From positions 1 through 35,334 of the forward strand of contig NZ_JAACYW010000100.1 of NCBI RefSeq assembly GCF_015356825.1: a stretch of DNA of 35,334 nt. Direction: 5' to 3'. The stretch comes from Catenulispora rubra (lineage in GTDB: Bacteria; Actinomycetota; Actinomycetes; Streptomycetales; Catenulisporaceae). The translations under genes were made by a program, and so were the position numbers. Of the stretch, positions 1 through 7,960 are shown in pieces; position 1 is the first letter of the stretch; the number at the start of each line of letters is the position of its first letter. Below the pieces are notes generated by a model. That model saw only the letters and a list, made by a program, of their open reading frames with translations. It was not told the DNA's origin and made no database searches.

Positions 1-31
1 GGGTGCGGTCGGGGGAGCGGCTTTCCGGCTG

Positions 32-1102
32 TCAGGGTTCTTTCCGGAAGAAGTCCCGCAATGCCCCGCCGACGCAGGCCACGATGATCAGGACCCCGAC
101 GGCGACCACGATCCCGGCCGCCGCACCGTGCATCGAGAACTCCCGCGGCACCGCCGTCACGAAGGCGCCCGTGAGCGCGCCGACCATCGCCAGCGCGAGG
201 TTGAAGGGTGTGCGGCCGTTGATCTGACGCCTGCCGGCCGCCGGGTCGAAGCCCGGGCGCCGACCGCGCGGGCCGAGGCCGGTGCCGCCAGTGCTCCCGG
301 GACCCCCGGCGCTCCCAGCACCGCCGGCGCCACGGCCGGCGCCGCCGCCGCGCGCCCCCGAACCCTGCCCAGTGCCCCAGCGGCCCCTGGTGCCGCCAGC
401 GCCCCGGCCACTTCCAGCACCCCCGGCAGGCCACGCATAAGGATCAGGATCCGGCGCCGGCGACTCCACCAACCGCTGCCCGCTCAGCGTCCGGAACATC
501 TGCCCCCGGCTCAGCGTCCCGGCGTCGATCACCCGCACCGCCTCCGGCGGCGCCAGCTCCTGCACCGCCCGGTACACCGCGTCCAGCGCCGCGGACCCGT
601 CGGCCTTCCGCGCCGGCTTCACGATCAGCAGCAAGGCCGGAACGCTGTCCGGGAAGAGCGTCCACGCCGCCGTGATCCGCCCCGCACCGGCCGGCCGGGC
701 GGCCCGCCGGATCCCGGCGAGGTAGGCGGTCACATGCGGCGGCGGTAAGTGGAAGGCGGCATCGGACTCCGTCCCGTACGGGATCGGCCGCGGCCGCAGC
801 TGGTCCACCGTCGCCGCCGAGACCACCACCGGGTCCGCCGAGGCCTTGTCCACCACCAGCCCGTGGTGCTCCGGCACCAGCGCCAGCACGGCGTCCGCCG
901 CCCCCGGCGCCACCGGCCGCGCACCCCCGGGAGCGTCCGCGAGGTCGATGCTGGCCAGCGTGGACGCCACGACGTAGATCCCGGTCCCCACCTCCGGATC
1001 CCGCACCACGACCGGCGCGCCGCCGCGCGTGGTCCACACCGTCAGCCGTGCCAGCGGGACCGGCGGCTCGGGGCGCCAGAGGCGCTCGCCCGCTGCGCTC
1101 AC
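32..1102 (-). CDS. SseB-like N-terminal region with C-terminal membrane anchor, hypothetical
   Basis: The protein has 356 residues and a GTG start at 1102, preceded on the minus strand by GAAGGGAG about 7 nt upstream. Residues 1-220 form a globular region; the stretch around residues 140-195 (AAWTLFPDSVPALLLIV, then a helix, then VRVIDAG) loosely resembles the C-terminal half of the SseB family. A Gly/Ala/Arg-rich low-complexity linker runs over about residues 225-285, followed by two hydrophobic segments (near 298-318 and 325-347) and the charged end DFFRKEP. It lies downstream of the Tad operon but behind a hairpin terminator, so it may have its own promoter. The CDS is secure; the SseB relationship is tentative and the function is unknown. 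Confidence 0.7.
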   Translation of the reverse strand: MSAAGERLWRPEPPVPLARLTVWTTRGGAPVVVRDPEVGTGIYVVASTLASIDLADAPGGARPVAPGAADAVLALVPEHHGLVVDKASADPVVVSAATVDQLRPRPIPYGTESDAAFHLPPPHVTAYLAGIRRAARPAGAGRITAAWTLFPDSVPALLLIVKPARKADGSAALDAVYRAVQELAPPEAVRVIDAGTLSRGQMFRTLSGQRLVESPAPDPDPYAWPAGGAGSGRGAGGTRGRWGTGQGSGARGGGAGRGAGGAGSAGGPGSTGGTGLGPRGRRPGFDPAAGRRQINGRTPFNLALAMVGALTGAFVTAVPREFSMHGAAAGIVVAVGVLIIVACVGGALRDFFRKEP

Positions 1103-1256
1103 GCCGGCTCCCTTCGGTCCCCTCGCCCCGTCCGGTGGACGGCGGCTGTAACAGTGATATCAGGGGTGGCCAGGACTACGCGCGCGGGGCTGCACCAGGG
1201 GGCTGCACAAGCGGCGGCAGCACCCGGGGGAGCAAAGGCAAGCCCGGGAAGCGCGA

Positions 1257-1305
1257 ATCGCCCGCGTGCCGTCAGACGGTGTCATCAGACGGCGACGCGG
1301 GCGAT
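1257..1305 (-). terminator. Hairpin terminator after the Tad operon
   Basis: The arms atcgcccgcgt (1257-1267) and acgcgggcgat (1295-1305) pair perfectly over 11 bp. The stem continues with gccgtc/gacggc (6 bp) across a single-base bulge, closing on a 14-nt loop. It lies 23 nt beyond the stop of the secreted-protein gene at 1328. There is no U-tract, as is common for actinobacterial terminators. Confidence 0.7.
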
Positions 1306-1327
1306 CCTCCAGCCGAGTCCGACCGGC

Positions 1328-2272
1328 TCAGCCGTTGGTGCTCTGCCCCTCGGTGATCAGGATCGTCGTCGTGTTCGGCTGGCTCGTGATGGTCTGCGGC
1401 GGGGCCGGGGCGCCGTTCTGCGAGATGACCAGCGTCCAGGTCGTCGACACCGAGATGGTGTACGTCCCCGGCGCCGTGAACTGGAACCCGCACTTCGGGT
1501 CCGGCGAAGCGGCCGCGCCCTTGTCCGGGGTGTATTCGTTGTCTGATGTGCAGTGCACAGGCGTGCCCGGCGCGGCCTGGTCGCCCAGCTTGATCTGCCA
1601 GTCCGCGGAGACGAACGTCCGCGTCCCCACCACGTTCCCCGCGGACCGGGTCTGCGTGGAGGTGTCCAGGGCCTTGCTCCAGAACCAGATGTTCTGGTTC
1701 ACGAAGCCGTCCTTCCCCGCGCCGCCGGGCGGCGCCATCCCCAGGTCCGGCTTGTTGATCTGCAGCTCGTTCGTGATCCGCTCCACCGGATTCGGCCCGG
1801 CGCAGTATCCGACGCAGGGACCGACGATCTCCGCCGCGCCGACCAGCGTCGGCGGGATGTGGTCGCAGTCCGCCCACTGCATGCGGTTGGTCGAGGGGTC
1901 GCTGCTGCCCCAGATCGGGTCGTTGGTGGCCGGCTGCGGATCGACCGGCGTGATGTAGCACCCGCCGCTGAACGACCAGATGCCGATGTCGCACTGGTAG
2001 GTCTTGCCGTTCCAGACGATGGTGCCTGCGGAGTTGCAGTCGATGTTGACGCCGTTCCCGTTGCCGCCGCCACCCCCGCCGCCCTTCGAGCCGTCGATCT
2101 CGCAGATGGTCTGGCCGTCGCGGGTCGAGACGATGGCGGTGCAGCCGCTGGTGTCGCCGGTACCGGCCGCGTGTACGGGGCGGGGGGCGGCAGACGTGGC
2201 GACCACCATCGCGGCGGTCAGGGCGAACACCGTGACCGCCGCGGTCAGCAGCCGTCTCATCACACTGAACAT
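1328..2272 (-). CDS. Cys-rich secreted protein of the Tad operon
   Basis: A Sec signal peptide is visible: MRRLL, then a hydrophobic core rich in A, V and T, with likely cleavage after PVHA. The mature part has about ten cysteines, a poly-Gly stretch (about residue 65 of the mature protein) and a C-terminal beta-rich segment (GTYTISVSTTWTLVIS) suggestive of an Ig/PKD-like fold. The start could be ATG 2272, with CCGGAG 8-10 nt upstream, or ATG 2260, which overlaps the stop of the lipoprotein gene by one base (TGATG). The Cys content suggests disulfide-stabilised surface exposure. As the last gene before the terminator it is probably an accessory or tip component of the pilus, but this is inferred from position only. 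Confidence 0.75.
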   Translation of the reverse strand: MFSVMRRLLTAAVTVFALTAAMVVATSAAPRPVHAAGTGDTSGCTAIVSTRDGQTICEIDGSKGGGGGGGNGNGVNIDCNSAGTIVWNGKTYQCDIGIWSFSGGCYITPVDPQPATNDPIWGSSDPSTNRMQWADCDHIPPTLVGAAEIVGPCVGYCAGPNPVERITNELQINKPDLGMAPPGGAGKDGFVNQNIWFWSKALDTSTQTRSAGNVVGTRTFVSADWQIKLGDQAAPGTPVHCTSDNEYTPDKGAAASPDPKCGFQFTAPGTYTISVSTTWTLVISQNGAPAPPQTITSQPNTTTILITEGQSTNG

Positions 2273-2967
2273 GGCGTGGTCTCCGGAGTCACGGCGTTGA
2301 CGCGCCACTTGCCGTCAGCACCTCGGTGGACCTTGTAGATGTCCGGGGTCGGGGTCTTCGGGGCGAGGGCGAGGATCTGGCCCTTCTTCGGCCCGTACGA
2401 GCTGTACATCGGGAACTTCGTGTCGTCCGTGCACGTCGTGACCGTCACGATCGGCGGGGTCCCGCCGTCCTTCGTGACCCCGGTGACCCTGACGATCTCC
2501 GGCCCGCGCGAGATCAGGTCGTCGTGGCGCTCCTGGGTGACGAAGTTGTTCGCCAGGGACAGCACGTTGCCGTCGGCGTAGCCGACGAGGTTGTTGTCGT
2601 ACTGGACCTTGATCGCCATCTGGTAGGAGATCGCCGCGTAGTTCTGGAAGGCCTTCAACGCCGCCGCGATGTCGGCGTCGCCGGGGACCGAGGCGGAGTA
2701 GGACCACTCGCCGCTCGACGACGCGACGCTCGTCGGCGCCGGGGCCGCGGAACTGCTGCTCGCTGCGGAGCTCGCGGAGCTGGAGGTGCTACCGGAAGCG
2801 CCGGTCGGGGTAGCCGAGGAACTGGTGGACGGGCTCCCGGTGGCACTCCCGCCGACGGGCCCGAGAACGGCAGGCTTCTGTGCGCTGGAACAACCAGCCA
2901 GCAGCAGACAAGCCCCGAACGCCCCCACGAGGCCCTTGTATACCGTGTCCCGCTTCATGAGCACCAT
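2260..2967 (-). CDS. Lipoprotein of the Tad operon
   Basis: A type II signal peptide ends in the lipobox LLLAGC, so the mature protein should be lipid-anchored to the outer face of the membrane. A Ser/Thr/Pro/Gly-rich spacer of about 60 residues follows, then a compact domain of about 140 residues beginning WSYSASVPGDADIAAALKAF. This domain looks NTF2/Mce-associated-like (helix, aromatic positions, then strands ending in KWRVNAVT), which is a tentative reading. ATG 2967 is chosen because GGGGGAACGCAGG sits just upstream; ATG 2958 and 2988 are alternatives. Its stop overlaps a possible start of the downstream secreted protein by one base, which suggests coupled translation. Confidence 0.75.
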   Translation of the reverse strand: MVLMKRDTVYKGLVGAFGACLLLAGCSSAQKPAVLGPVGGSATGSPSTSSSATPTGASGSTSSSASSAASSSSAAPAPTSVASSSGEWSYSASVPGDADIAAALKAFQNYAAISYQMAIKVQYDNNLVGYADGNVLSLANNFVTQERHDDLISRGPEIVRVTGVTKDGGTPPIVTVTTCTDDTKFPMYSSYGPKKGQILALAPKTPTPDIYKVHRGADGKWRVNAVTPETTPCSV

Positions 2968-2982
2968 CCCTGCGTTCCCCCA

Positions 2983-3009
2983 AGTCATCCCGTTGCAGTC
3001 ATCCCGTTG
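2983..3009. repeat. Two-copy 13-nt direct repeat
   Basis: The sequence agtcatcccgttg occurs at 2983-2995 and again at 2997-3009, in the 100-nt gap between the LysM-BTAD gene and the lipoprotein gene. It may be a slippage duplication; no function is apparent. Confidence 0.6.
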
Positions 3010-3067
3010 TGGCGCCTCGGCCGCCGTTTCAGAGTCCGGACCCGTCCCGGCCCAGACGTCTACCGCC

Positions 3068-6000
3068 CTAGACGCCTACCGCCACGGCCCCGTGTCCCTC
3101 GCGCCAGCTCGGCAGCAGTTCGTCCACCAGCGCTTCGGTCCTCGGGTGCAGACCGCGTTCGCCGTGGATCGCCCGGGTCTGCTCCTCGACCGTCGCTATC
3201 ACCTCGCGCAGCCGCTGCTCGTCGCCGGTGGCGTGGGTCGCGCGCAGCAGGGCGCGGCACAGTTCCTCGTCGGAGGGCGAGCCGCGCATCCCGCTGCGGA
3301 CCGCGTCGATCGCGCCCTCGGCGTCGCCGAGCGACAGCCGCAGTTCGCACAGTTCGACCGCGGTGTCCGCGATCAGCGCGGGCACCTCGGCCTCCACCGA
3401 CTCGTACGCCAGCCAGCCGTAGCGGCTTGCATCGCGGTGTGCCAGCAGCGGTCCGCGGACCAGCCCGAGGGCCTGGCCGAGGACCTGGTCGCGGTTCTTC
3501 GCGTCCTGATACCGCGGGTCGGCGTCCGCCAGCGCGCGCATGTTCTTGAACATCTCCCAGTCGCTGCGCACGCTCTGCGAGACGGTCAAACGGCCGTCGG
3601 GCAGGGTCACCAGGTTCGGGGAGCCGTCCGGGGCCACGCCGAGCCAGGTGCCCATGCGGTGCAGGACCTGGTCGCCGACCTCGTTACTGGCGCCGCGCGG
3701 GAACAGCGCCGAGGTGAGCACCCGGGGATGGACGCCGTCGCGGTGCAGCATCAGGAAGGTCAGCGCTTCGGCGGCCTGGTCGACGCGGTCCTCGTCGAGG
3801 TCGCCGTAGGCGCCGGTGATCTCCAGGTTGCCCAGCAGGCGCACCGAGACCGTCGGCGTCAGGCGCAGCTGCGCCTCCAGGACCGCGGCCTCGGCGGTCA
3901 GCGGCAGGATCGGTTCGCCGTCGAGGTCGCGGGTGGCCTCGAAGAGCGCCAGGACCGACCGGTACTGGTCGTCGGGCAGGCGCTGGGCCGCCACGTCCAG
4001 GTCGAGCGCCGGGAGTCGGAACCGGCCGGCGGCGTCGACGGTGGCCTTCCAGGTGGCGCCCGGGACGTCGCCGGCGATCAGGTAGCCGATGCCCACGCGC
4101 GACGGGTCGCCGACGACGGCGGCCAGGCGGGCCGCGGTCGGGCCGGAGACCGGGGCGGCGCTGATGATGAAGTGCGGGGGCCAGCCCGCGCCGCCGACCA
4201 TGCCCAGGCGGCCGCCCAGCACCGAGTCCAGACCGGCCTCGGACAGGCCGCGGCGGCGTTCGGCGAGTTCGGTCTCCAGACCCGGGAGTACTTCCTCCAG
4301 GGACTGCGTCTGGTGCACGCGGCCCGGGGCCAGCGTCGTCAGGTCGCCGGCGAAGCCCACGAGCGTCACCGTCATCTTGTCCGACCAGGTGTTGGTCAGC
4401 AGCTCCACGGCCATCGCGGCGAGCACCGCGCGGCGCATGGCGTCGTCGCCGCCGACCGAGATCACGCCGCACGAGGCTTCCAGGTCCAGCAGTACGCGGG
4501 TGGCCGCGTCCGGGCCGACCGCGCCGACCGTCACCAGCCCCGGACACGGCGCCACGGCCGCCTCCATGACGCGCTTGGCGACCGTGCCGACGTCGGTGCG
4601 GGCCACCCACCAGGCGAGCCCGTCCGGCCGGGTGTGCCAGGGCTGCGGGGCGGCCGGCGCCGGCTCCGCGAGCCGGAGTTCGAGGCCTGATCCGGTCAGG
4701 TTCGCCAGCTGCACCGCAGGCAGCGGCCGGCCGGCGGTGGCCAGCGACGCCGACAGCTCGCGTAGCGCCTGGTTCAGGAAGCGCACGTCAGCCATCCCGG
4801 CGCCGAGCCGGATCGCTTCCTCCGCGCCCGCGGCGTCGCCGGGGCCGGACAGGCGTCGGCCGGCGGCGCGGTTCCACAGCTGGCGGGTCCGGTTGCGGGT
4901 CAGCGCACCGAGCAGTCCGGCGGCCAGCAGCGGCGCGGAGACCAGTTCCAGGGGCAGGCGGTAGGGCGACTGGTCGCCGGCCGGGGTCTGCTCGTGGTGG
5001 GCCGAGGTGTTCGTGGGCGTCGGTGTAGTCGAGGTCTGATGCGGTGCCTGCTGTGTCGGGTGGGTCTGCGGGTTCTGCGACAGGTCGCCGACGATGATCT
5101 GGATCGCGTCCGAACGCTTCCCCGGGCCGTCGTCGGTCACGGCGGCCAGGTTCATCGTCTGTTCCGACGCGGAGACGTCGTTGTCCGACGCGTCCAGCGC
5201 GCCGGCTGGGGCGCCCTGCTGGTGCGGAGATCGGCCGGTGTCCATCGGCGTCTGCGCCTGCGTCTGTGGGTGCGCCTGCGCCTGAACCGGTGCCGCCGGA
5301 TCGCCGACCAGATCCCCGCCGACCGCGTCGGCCGGCATCTCCAGGATCCAGCCCGGCCGGATCAGCGACGCCTTCGTCAGCGTCGAGCCGTCCGGCTGCA
5401 CCCGGTCCTTGTTGAGCTCGTAGATCTCCTGGTACCTGCGGCCGTCGCCGAGGTGCCGCTGCGCGATCTCCCACAGCGAGTCGTGGTGCCGGCCGGCCGG
5501 GGGTTGCACGCGGTAGAACTTCGTCGCGCCCTTCACCGGGGTGGCCTTCAGGTCGGTCGCGGTGCGGGCGTCGATGTTCGTCGCGGTGCGGGCGGCCGGG
5601 CCCGAGGGCATCGGGGCGTCGGCGCGGGTTCCCTGTTGCAGGACCTGGGTCACGGCGACCGGCGCGCGGTGCGGGCCGTCGTCGGGGGTGCGGCCGAGCG
5701 AGGACAGGCCGGGGGCGAAGGACGCGGCGGAGGCGGTGATCAGCAGGACCGCGGCGACCAGCTGGCGGGCCAGGATCTGGCTGCCGCCGGACAGCGGCAC
5801 GTGGCCGGGCATCCCGATGCCGCGCGCGGCGGCCAGCGCCTCGACCAGCACGCACGCCGAGAACTGCGCCCACGCCAGCCAGACCAGGATCGCCAGCACG
5901 TTGGTGAAGGTCTTGGTGTCGATCGTGGCGTTGAGCAGGCCGCCGGAGGGCATCTTGTGCGGCAGGGGCCAGCCGACGAAGTACGCCAGGGCCAGCGGCA

Positions 6001-6169
6001 CGCCGATCACCAGCGCCAGCAACGCCAGCAGCGCCGCCAGGCCGGTGACGACGTCCGCGGCGCTGCGCTGCCGCTTCAGCGCGACCGGAGTCTGCTGCGC
6101 CTGGGCCTGCGCGAGGCCTGGCGGCGGCCCCTGCGGCGCGAGGTACTGCCGGTCCGAATCGTGCACCAT
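3068..6169 (-). CDS. LysM and SARP/BTAD-domain transmembrane regulator
   Basis: The protein has 1033 residues. Hydrophobic segments lie at about 40-65, 88-113 and 131-155. A LysM-like domain spans about 217-279 (FYRVQPPAGRHHDSLWEIA, ending in RPGWILEMP), followed by a Pro/Gln/Thr-rich linker and a fourth membrane segment at about 405-424. The C-terminal third (about 765-1020) reads as a SARP-type winged helix (VSVRLLGNLEITG) followed by an all-helical bacterial transcriptional activator domain. Basic clusters before TM1, between TM2 and TM3, and after TM4 place the N-terminus and BTAD inside and LysM outside. It could therefore relay a cell-wall cue to the cytoplasm, which is inference. The segment from about 430 to 765 is unassigned. 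It lies 26 nt behind the last TadE-like gene. Confidence 0.85.
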   Translation of the reverse strand: MVHDSDRQYLAPQGPPPGLAQAQAQQTPVALKRQRSAADVVTGLAALLALLALVIGVPLALAYFVGWPLPHKMPSGGLLNATIDTKTFTNVLAILVWLAWAQFSACVLVEALAAARGIGMPGHVPLSGGSQILARQLVAAVLLITASAASFAPGLSSLGRTPDDGPHRAPVAVTQVLQQGTRADAPMPSGPAARTATNIDARTATDLKATPVKGATKFYRVQPPAGRHHDSLWEIAQRHLGDGRRYQEIYELNKDRVQPDGSTLTKASLIRPGWILEMPADAVGGDLVGDPAAPVQAQAHPQTQAQTPMDTGRSPHQQGAPAGALDASDNDVSASEQTMNLAAVTDDGPGKRSDAIQIIVGDLSQNPQTHPTQQAPHQTSTTPTPTNTSAHHEQTPAGDQSPYRLPLELVSAPLLAAGLLGALTRNRTRQLWNRAAGRRLSGPGDAAGAEEAIRLGAGMADVRFLNQALRELSASLATAGRPLPAVQLANLTGSGLELRLAEPAPAAPQPWHTRPDGLAWWVARTDVGTVAKRVMEAAVAPCPGLVTVGAVGPDAATRVLLDLEASCGVISVGGDDAMRRAVLAAMAVELLTNTWSDKMTVTLVGFAGDLTTLAPGRVHQTQSLEEVLPGLETELAERRRGLSEAGLDSVLGGRLGMVGGAGWPPHFIISAAPVSGPTAARLAAVVGDPSRVGIGYLIAGDVPGATWKATVDAAGRFRLPALDLDVAAQRLPDDQYRSVLALFEATRDLDGEPILPLTAEAAVLEAQLRLTPTVSVRLLGNLEITGAYGDLDEDRVDQAAEALTFLMLHRDGVHPRVLTSALFPRGASNEVGDQVLHRMGTWLGVAPDGSPNLVTLPDGRLTVSQSVRSDWEMFKNMRALADADPRYQDAKNRDQVLGQALGLVRGPLLAHRDASRYGWLAYESVEAEVPALIADTAVELCELRLSLGDAEGAIDAVRSGMRGSPSDEELCRALLRATHATGDEQRLREVIATVEEQTRAIHGERGLHPRTEALVDELLPSWREGHGAVAVGV

Positions 6170-6195
6170 GCGTCCGCGCCCCCTTTCCTGCTCTG

Positions 6196-6717
6196 CTACT
6201 TCGGGATGACCGGTGTCGCAGATCCCGTCCCGGTGACAGTACTGTCACCTTTGAGGGCGAAACCGACGAAGAGTGGCTTGTACTGCATTTGTAGTGTGAC
6301 CGTTATCCGGGGATTGACGTACAGGTTTTGTGGCGTCGGATTCCCGGTGACTTGGCACGATGTGATCGTGGTGTTTGATATCTGGTTGTCAATCAGGTAC
6401 TGCTGCGCGTCCGGGACGCAGTCCCCGGTCTTCGGGTCGACGTTGACCTTGATGCCGGGGTCCTCGCCTTTCGGCCCGCGCGCGTTGTACGTCTTGAGCC
6501 AGCCCTGGTCGATGTCCTGCGCGACCCTCCGCGCCGCCTGGTCGGCGTAGTCCGAGGCCTGGGTGCGGTCGGAGATCAGCAGGCCGACGTCGACCAGGAA
6601 CGCCATCAGCAGCACCACGACCGGCGCCCAGATGACCACGGCCATGGCCAGCGATCCGCGGTCGTCGCGCAGGTTCTCGCGCAGGTTCTTCCGCAGCGTG
6701 TCCAGACGGCTCCCCAT
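6196..6717 (-). CDS. TadG/TadE-like minor pilin without Glu5
   Basis: This 173-residue protein starts at ATG 6717, whose A is also the last base of the upstream stop (TGATG), so translation is probably coupled. After a basic N-terminus comes a prepilin-like segment, RDDRGSLAMAVVIWAP, then one hydrophobic helix ending LVDVGLLISDRTQASDYADQ, typical of TadE/TadG pseudopilins. If processing is after the Gly, position +5 is Ala rather than the usual Glu, so it may not be processed or assembled like the other two. A C-terminal domain of about 110 residues carries two Cys (GDCVPDA, TSCQVTG). A longer reading to 7224 would lie over the preceding gene and is not used. Confidence 0.85.
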   Translation of the reverse strand: MGSRLDTLRKNLRENLRDDRGSLAMAVVIWAPVVVLLMAFLVDVGLLISDRTQASDYADQAARRVAQDIDQGWLKTYNARGPKGEDPGIKVNVDPKTGDCVPDAQQYLIDNQISNTTITSCQVTGNPTPQNLYVNPRITVTLQMQYKPLFVGFALKGDSTVTGTGSATPVIPK

Positions 6718-7472
6718 CAGTGCCCCGCAGCCTTGGTTGGCGAGGTGGTCGGCGAGGTCTTGGGGGGCGTGGTCGAGGGCTTGGTCGAAGGCGTGGTCGA
6801 GGTGCCGGTGCCCGTGCCCGTGCCGGTCGGCGTCGGCGGACTCGGCGGCGGCGTCGTACCGGTCGGCGCCGTGGGTGTCGGGTTCGTCGGGGTCGGCGGA
6901 CCGCCGATCGTGGTGGTGATCACGCCGCTCGTCGGCAGGGACGACGGGGGCAGCCAGGTCGGCGCCGAGAACTGGGTGCTCGACGGACTCGGCGACGTCG
7001 TGGTGGGCTGCGGCCCCGGCGGGGTGGAAGTCGGCACCGGCCCGGGATGGAAGTTCTGCAGCGGGTCGATCGGCGCGGCGAAGGTCTGGTTGAACGTCTG
7101 GTGCGCGCCGAACACGCCGAACCCGGACATGTCCACGGTGCACGCGACCGTCACCTTGTAGTAGCCGCCGCCGTTCGCCGCCGGCGGGACGTAGGCGCTG
7201 GTCACGGTGGCAGAGCCCTGACACCGCTTGCCGAGGTCGGCGTCGGCCGCCGCCTGCGCCTGGGCTATCGCGTCCTGGCCGGTGCCCTGCAGCGATCCGG
7301 CGCGGGCGGCGTCGCGGGCCGCGCCCTCGACCTCGCTGCGCACGTTGACCATCACGCCGAGCGCGACGATGAGCAGGATCAGCATCACGATCAGCGGCGC
7401 CATCAGCACGACCTCGACCGAGGACACCCCGCCGTCACGGGCGCGGACGGGGCCGCGGGCGCGGCGGCTCAC
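6717..7472 (-). CDS. TadE-like minor pilin with Thr/Pro-rich tail
   Basis: The protein has 251 residues, with a GTG start at 7472 overlapping the previous stop (GTGA). The N-terminus has a prepilin-type junction, DGG then VSSVEVVLMAPLIV, with Glu at +5, and a hydrophobic helix of about 22 residues. The extracellular domain (about 45-150) contains two Cys (RCQGS, VACTV). Residues from about 150 to the end are almost entirely Pro, Thr, Ser and Gly (blocks such as GTGTGTGTSTTP), a flexible stalk that may be glycosylated or span the wall. TadE-type proteins assist Flp pilus assembly. The long repetitive tail is unusual for the family. Confidence 0.85.
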   Translation of the reverse strand: MSRRARGPVRARDGGVSSVEVVLMAPLIVMLILLIVALGVMVNVRSEVEGAARDAARAGSLQGTGQDAIAQAQAAADADLGKRCQGSATVTSAYVPPAANGGGYYKVTVACTVDMSGFGVFGAHQTFNQTFAAPIDPLQNFHPGPVPTSTPPGPQPTTTSPSPSSTQFSAPTWLPPSSLPTSGVITTTIGGPPTPTNPTPTAPTGTTPPPSPPTPTGTGTGTGTSTTPSTKPSTTPPKTSPTTSPTKAAGH

Positions 7473-7951
7473 GGGTGCCTCACCGGCTGCTCCAGCGGGC
7501 CGCCGGCGTGCACGTCGATGGTCAGGCCGAAGCCGGGGAACACCGAGGGCACGTCCGAGTGCAGGTTCACGGTGACCAGCGAGATCTTGCAGTCGGCGTT
7601 CAGTCCCGGGTCCAGCGTGAAGCCGGCCTTCACCACCGGCTTGAGGATCAGCTGTCCGCCGAGGTTCTGCGCCCGGGACACCGCGGCGTTCACCGCGTCC
7701 TGCTGCCAGGTGCCGGTTGTGGAGTCACAGCCCTTCGAGGCCGCCTCCTCGCGCGCCGTCCGGGCCCCGTCCTGCACCGCGGCCGTCGCGGCCTGCTTGG
7801 CGAACAGGAACAACGCGAACTGCACCGTCAGCATCAACAGCAGGAAGAGCAGCGGAGTGAGGACGACGAACTCGATCGCGGTCATGCCGCGGTCGTCGCG
7901 CAGCGACCGTCTGCCGCGCGACTCCGTCTCGTCCTGCACCCCGTGTGTCAT
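7469..7951 (-). CDS. tadE: TadE-like minor pilin
   Basis: This 160-residue protein has the canonical prepilin signature DDRG then MTAIEFVVLTPLLF (Gly -1, Glu +5, Phe +6), a single hydrophobic helix, and the conserved QAATAAVQDGARTAREEA region of the TadE family. Two Cys lie further on (SKGCDS, NADCKI). The ATG at 7951 is 9 nt after the pilin stop. Its stop overlaps the start of the next gene by 4 nt. It should be processed by a prepilin peptidase and sit in the cytoplasmic membrane, aiding pilus assembly. Confidence 0.88.
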   Translation of the reverse strand: MTHGVQDETESRGRRSLRDDRGMTAIEFVVLTPLLFLLLMLTVQFALFLFAKQAATAAVQDGARTAREEAASKGCDSTTGTWQQDAVNAAVSRAQNLGGQLILKPVVKAGFTLDPGLNADCKISLVTVNLHSDVPSVFPGFGLTIDVHAGGPLEQPVRHP

Positions 7952-7960
7952 GGACGCTCG

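Noticed and set aside
2786..4690. Long open frame (634 codons) on the plus strand
   Set aside because: It lies opposite the LysM-BTAD and lipoprotein genes, its translation is low-complexity Arg/Gln/Ala/Gly-rich with no motif, and high-GC DNA often has such antisense frames.
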